7,090 nt of DNA from Chloroflexota bacterium (GTDB lineage: Bacteria; Chloroflexota; Anaerolineae; UBA4142): positions 1-7,090 of the forward strand of contig JAMCQI010000094.1 in the NCBI GenBank assembly GCA_023381515.1. Reading direction: 5' to 3'. Below the pieces are notes generated by a model that was not told where the DNA came from, searched no databases, and saw only the letters and a program-made list of their open reading frames with translations. The position numbers were made by a program, and so were the translations under genes. This document shows, one piece after another, positions 6,908 to 7,090 of this stretch; the first letter of the stretch is position 1, and the number at the start of each line of letters is the position of its first letter.

Positions 6908-7090
6908 ATGGATATTCAAATTTATGACACCACCCTGCGGGATGGCACCCAGCGCGAGGGATTGTCGCTCACCTGCCAGGACAAGTTGAATATTGCGGCG
7001 TTACTCGACGAGTTTGGCGTCGCCTATATCGAGGGCGGGTGGCCGGGCTCGAACCCCAAGGACGCCGAGTTCTTTGAGCGCGCCCGCGAG
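6908..7090 (+). CDS. cimA: Citramalate synthase, N-terminal part (3' end outside window)
   Basis: The first 61 residues of a DRE-TIM condensing enzyme are visible and still open at the window end. The catalytic opening [16 protein letters not shown] (residues 6-21, R11 and D12) is followed by [17 protein letters not shown]. Thr after DG, and the [10 protein letters not shown] segment in place of LeuA's [10 protein letters not shown], are typical of the Geobacter-type citramalate synthase rather than 2-isopropylmalate or homocitrate synthase. The enzyme condenses acetyl-CoA with pyruvate to (R)-citramalate, giving 2-ketobutyrate for isoleucine without threonine. Its place directly after leuCD fits, because the isomerase step is shared. 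Substrate selection is inferred from N-terminal motifs only; the C-terminal regulatory domain is not visible. Confidence 0.9.
   Translation, partial: MDIQIYDTTLRDGTQREGLSLTCQDKLNIAALLDEFGVAYIEGGWPGSNPKDAEFFERARE

Overview
This window is a stretch of a GC-rich bacterial chromosome. It carries seven recognisable branched-chain amino acid biosynthesis genes, all on the + strand, plus one small unassigned gene. The order is ilvB (5' end outside the window), ilvN, ilvC, leuA, a 58-codon small ORF, leuC, leuD and cimA (3' end outside the window). Gaps are 132, 14, 16, overlap of 20, overlap of 4, 4 and 25 bases, so this reads as one operon. No terminator and no convincing internal promoter is visible. 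Every sizeable antisense ORF is a codon-structure shadow of these genes. The phylum cannot be fixed from the sequence. The proteins are ordinary bacterial types: class I ketol-acid reductoisomerase, LeuA with a C-terminal regulatory domain, E. coli-like LeuC, and a CimA of the kind found in Geobacter and relatives. The palindromic intergenic element between ilvB and ilvN belongs to a style of dispersed repeat I associate with environmental GC-rich Gram-negative phyla; that is recollection, not a search.

Layout: 1-1376 acetolactate synthase large subunit; 1377-1508 intergenic spacer with an imperfect palindrome; 1509-2072 acetolactate synthase small (valine-sensing) subunit; 2087-3094 ketol-acid reductoisomerase; 3111-4742 2-isopropylmalate synthase; 4723-4899 small acidic protein of unknown function; 4896-6293 and 6298-6882 large and small subunits of isopropylmalate isomerase; 6908-7090 beginning of citramalate synthase.

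How they work together: IlvBN and IlvC are shared by valine, leucine and isoleucine synthesis. LeuA commits 2-ketoisovalerate to leucine and LeuCD isomerises 2-isopropylmalate. CimA condenses pyruvate with acetyl-CoA to citramalate, the threonine-independent entry to isoleucine, and LeuCD type enzymes can also isomerise citramalate. The operon therefore looks like a joint Leu/Val/Ile unit using pyruvate as the isoleucine precursor. leuB and ilvD, both needed, are not in the window.

The main non-routine items are: (1) the small ORF between leuA and leuC, with a strong Shine-Dalgarno, overlaps at both ends and no family I recognise; (2) the dependence of leuC on that ORF for ribosome delivery; (3) a His-Asp substitution in the cofactor-specificity loop of IlvC; and (4) the palindromic element inside the operon.
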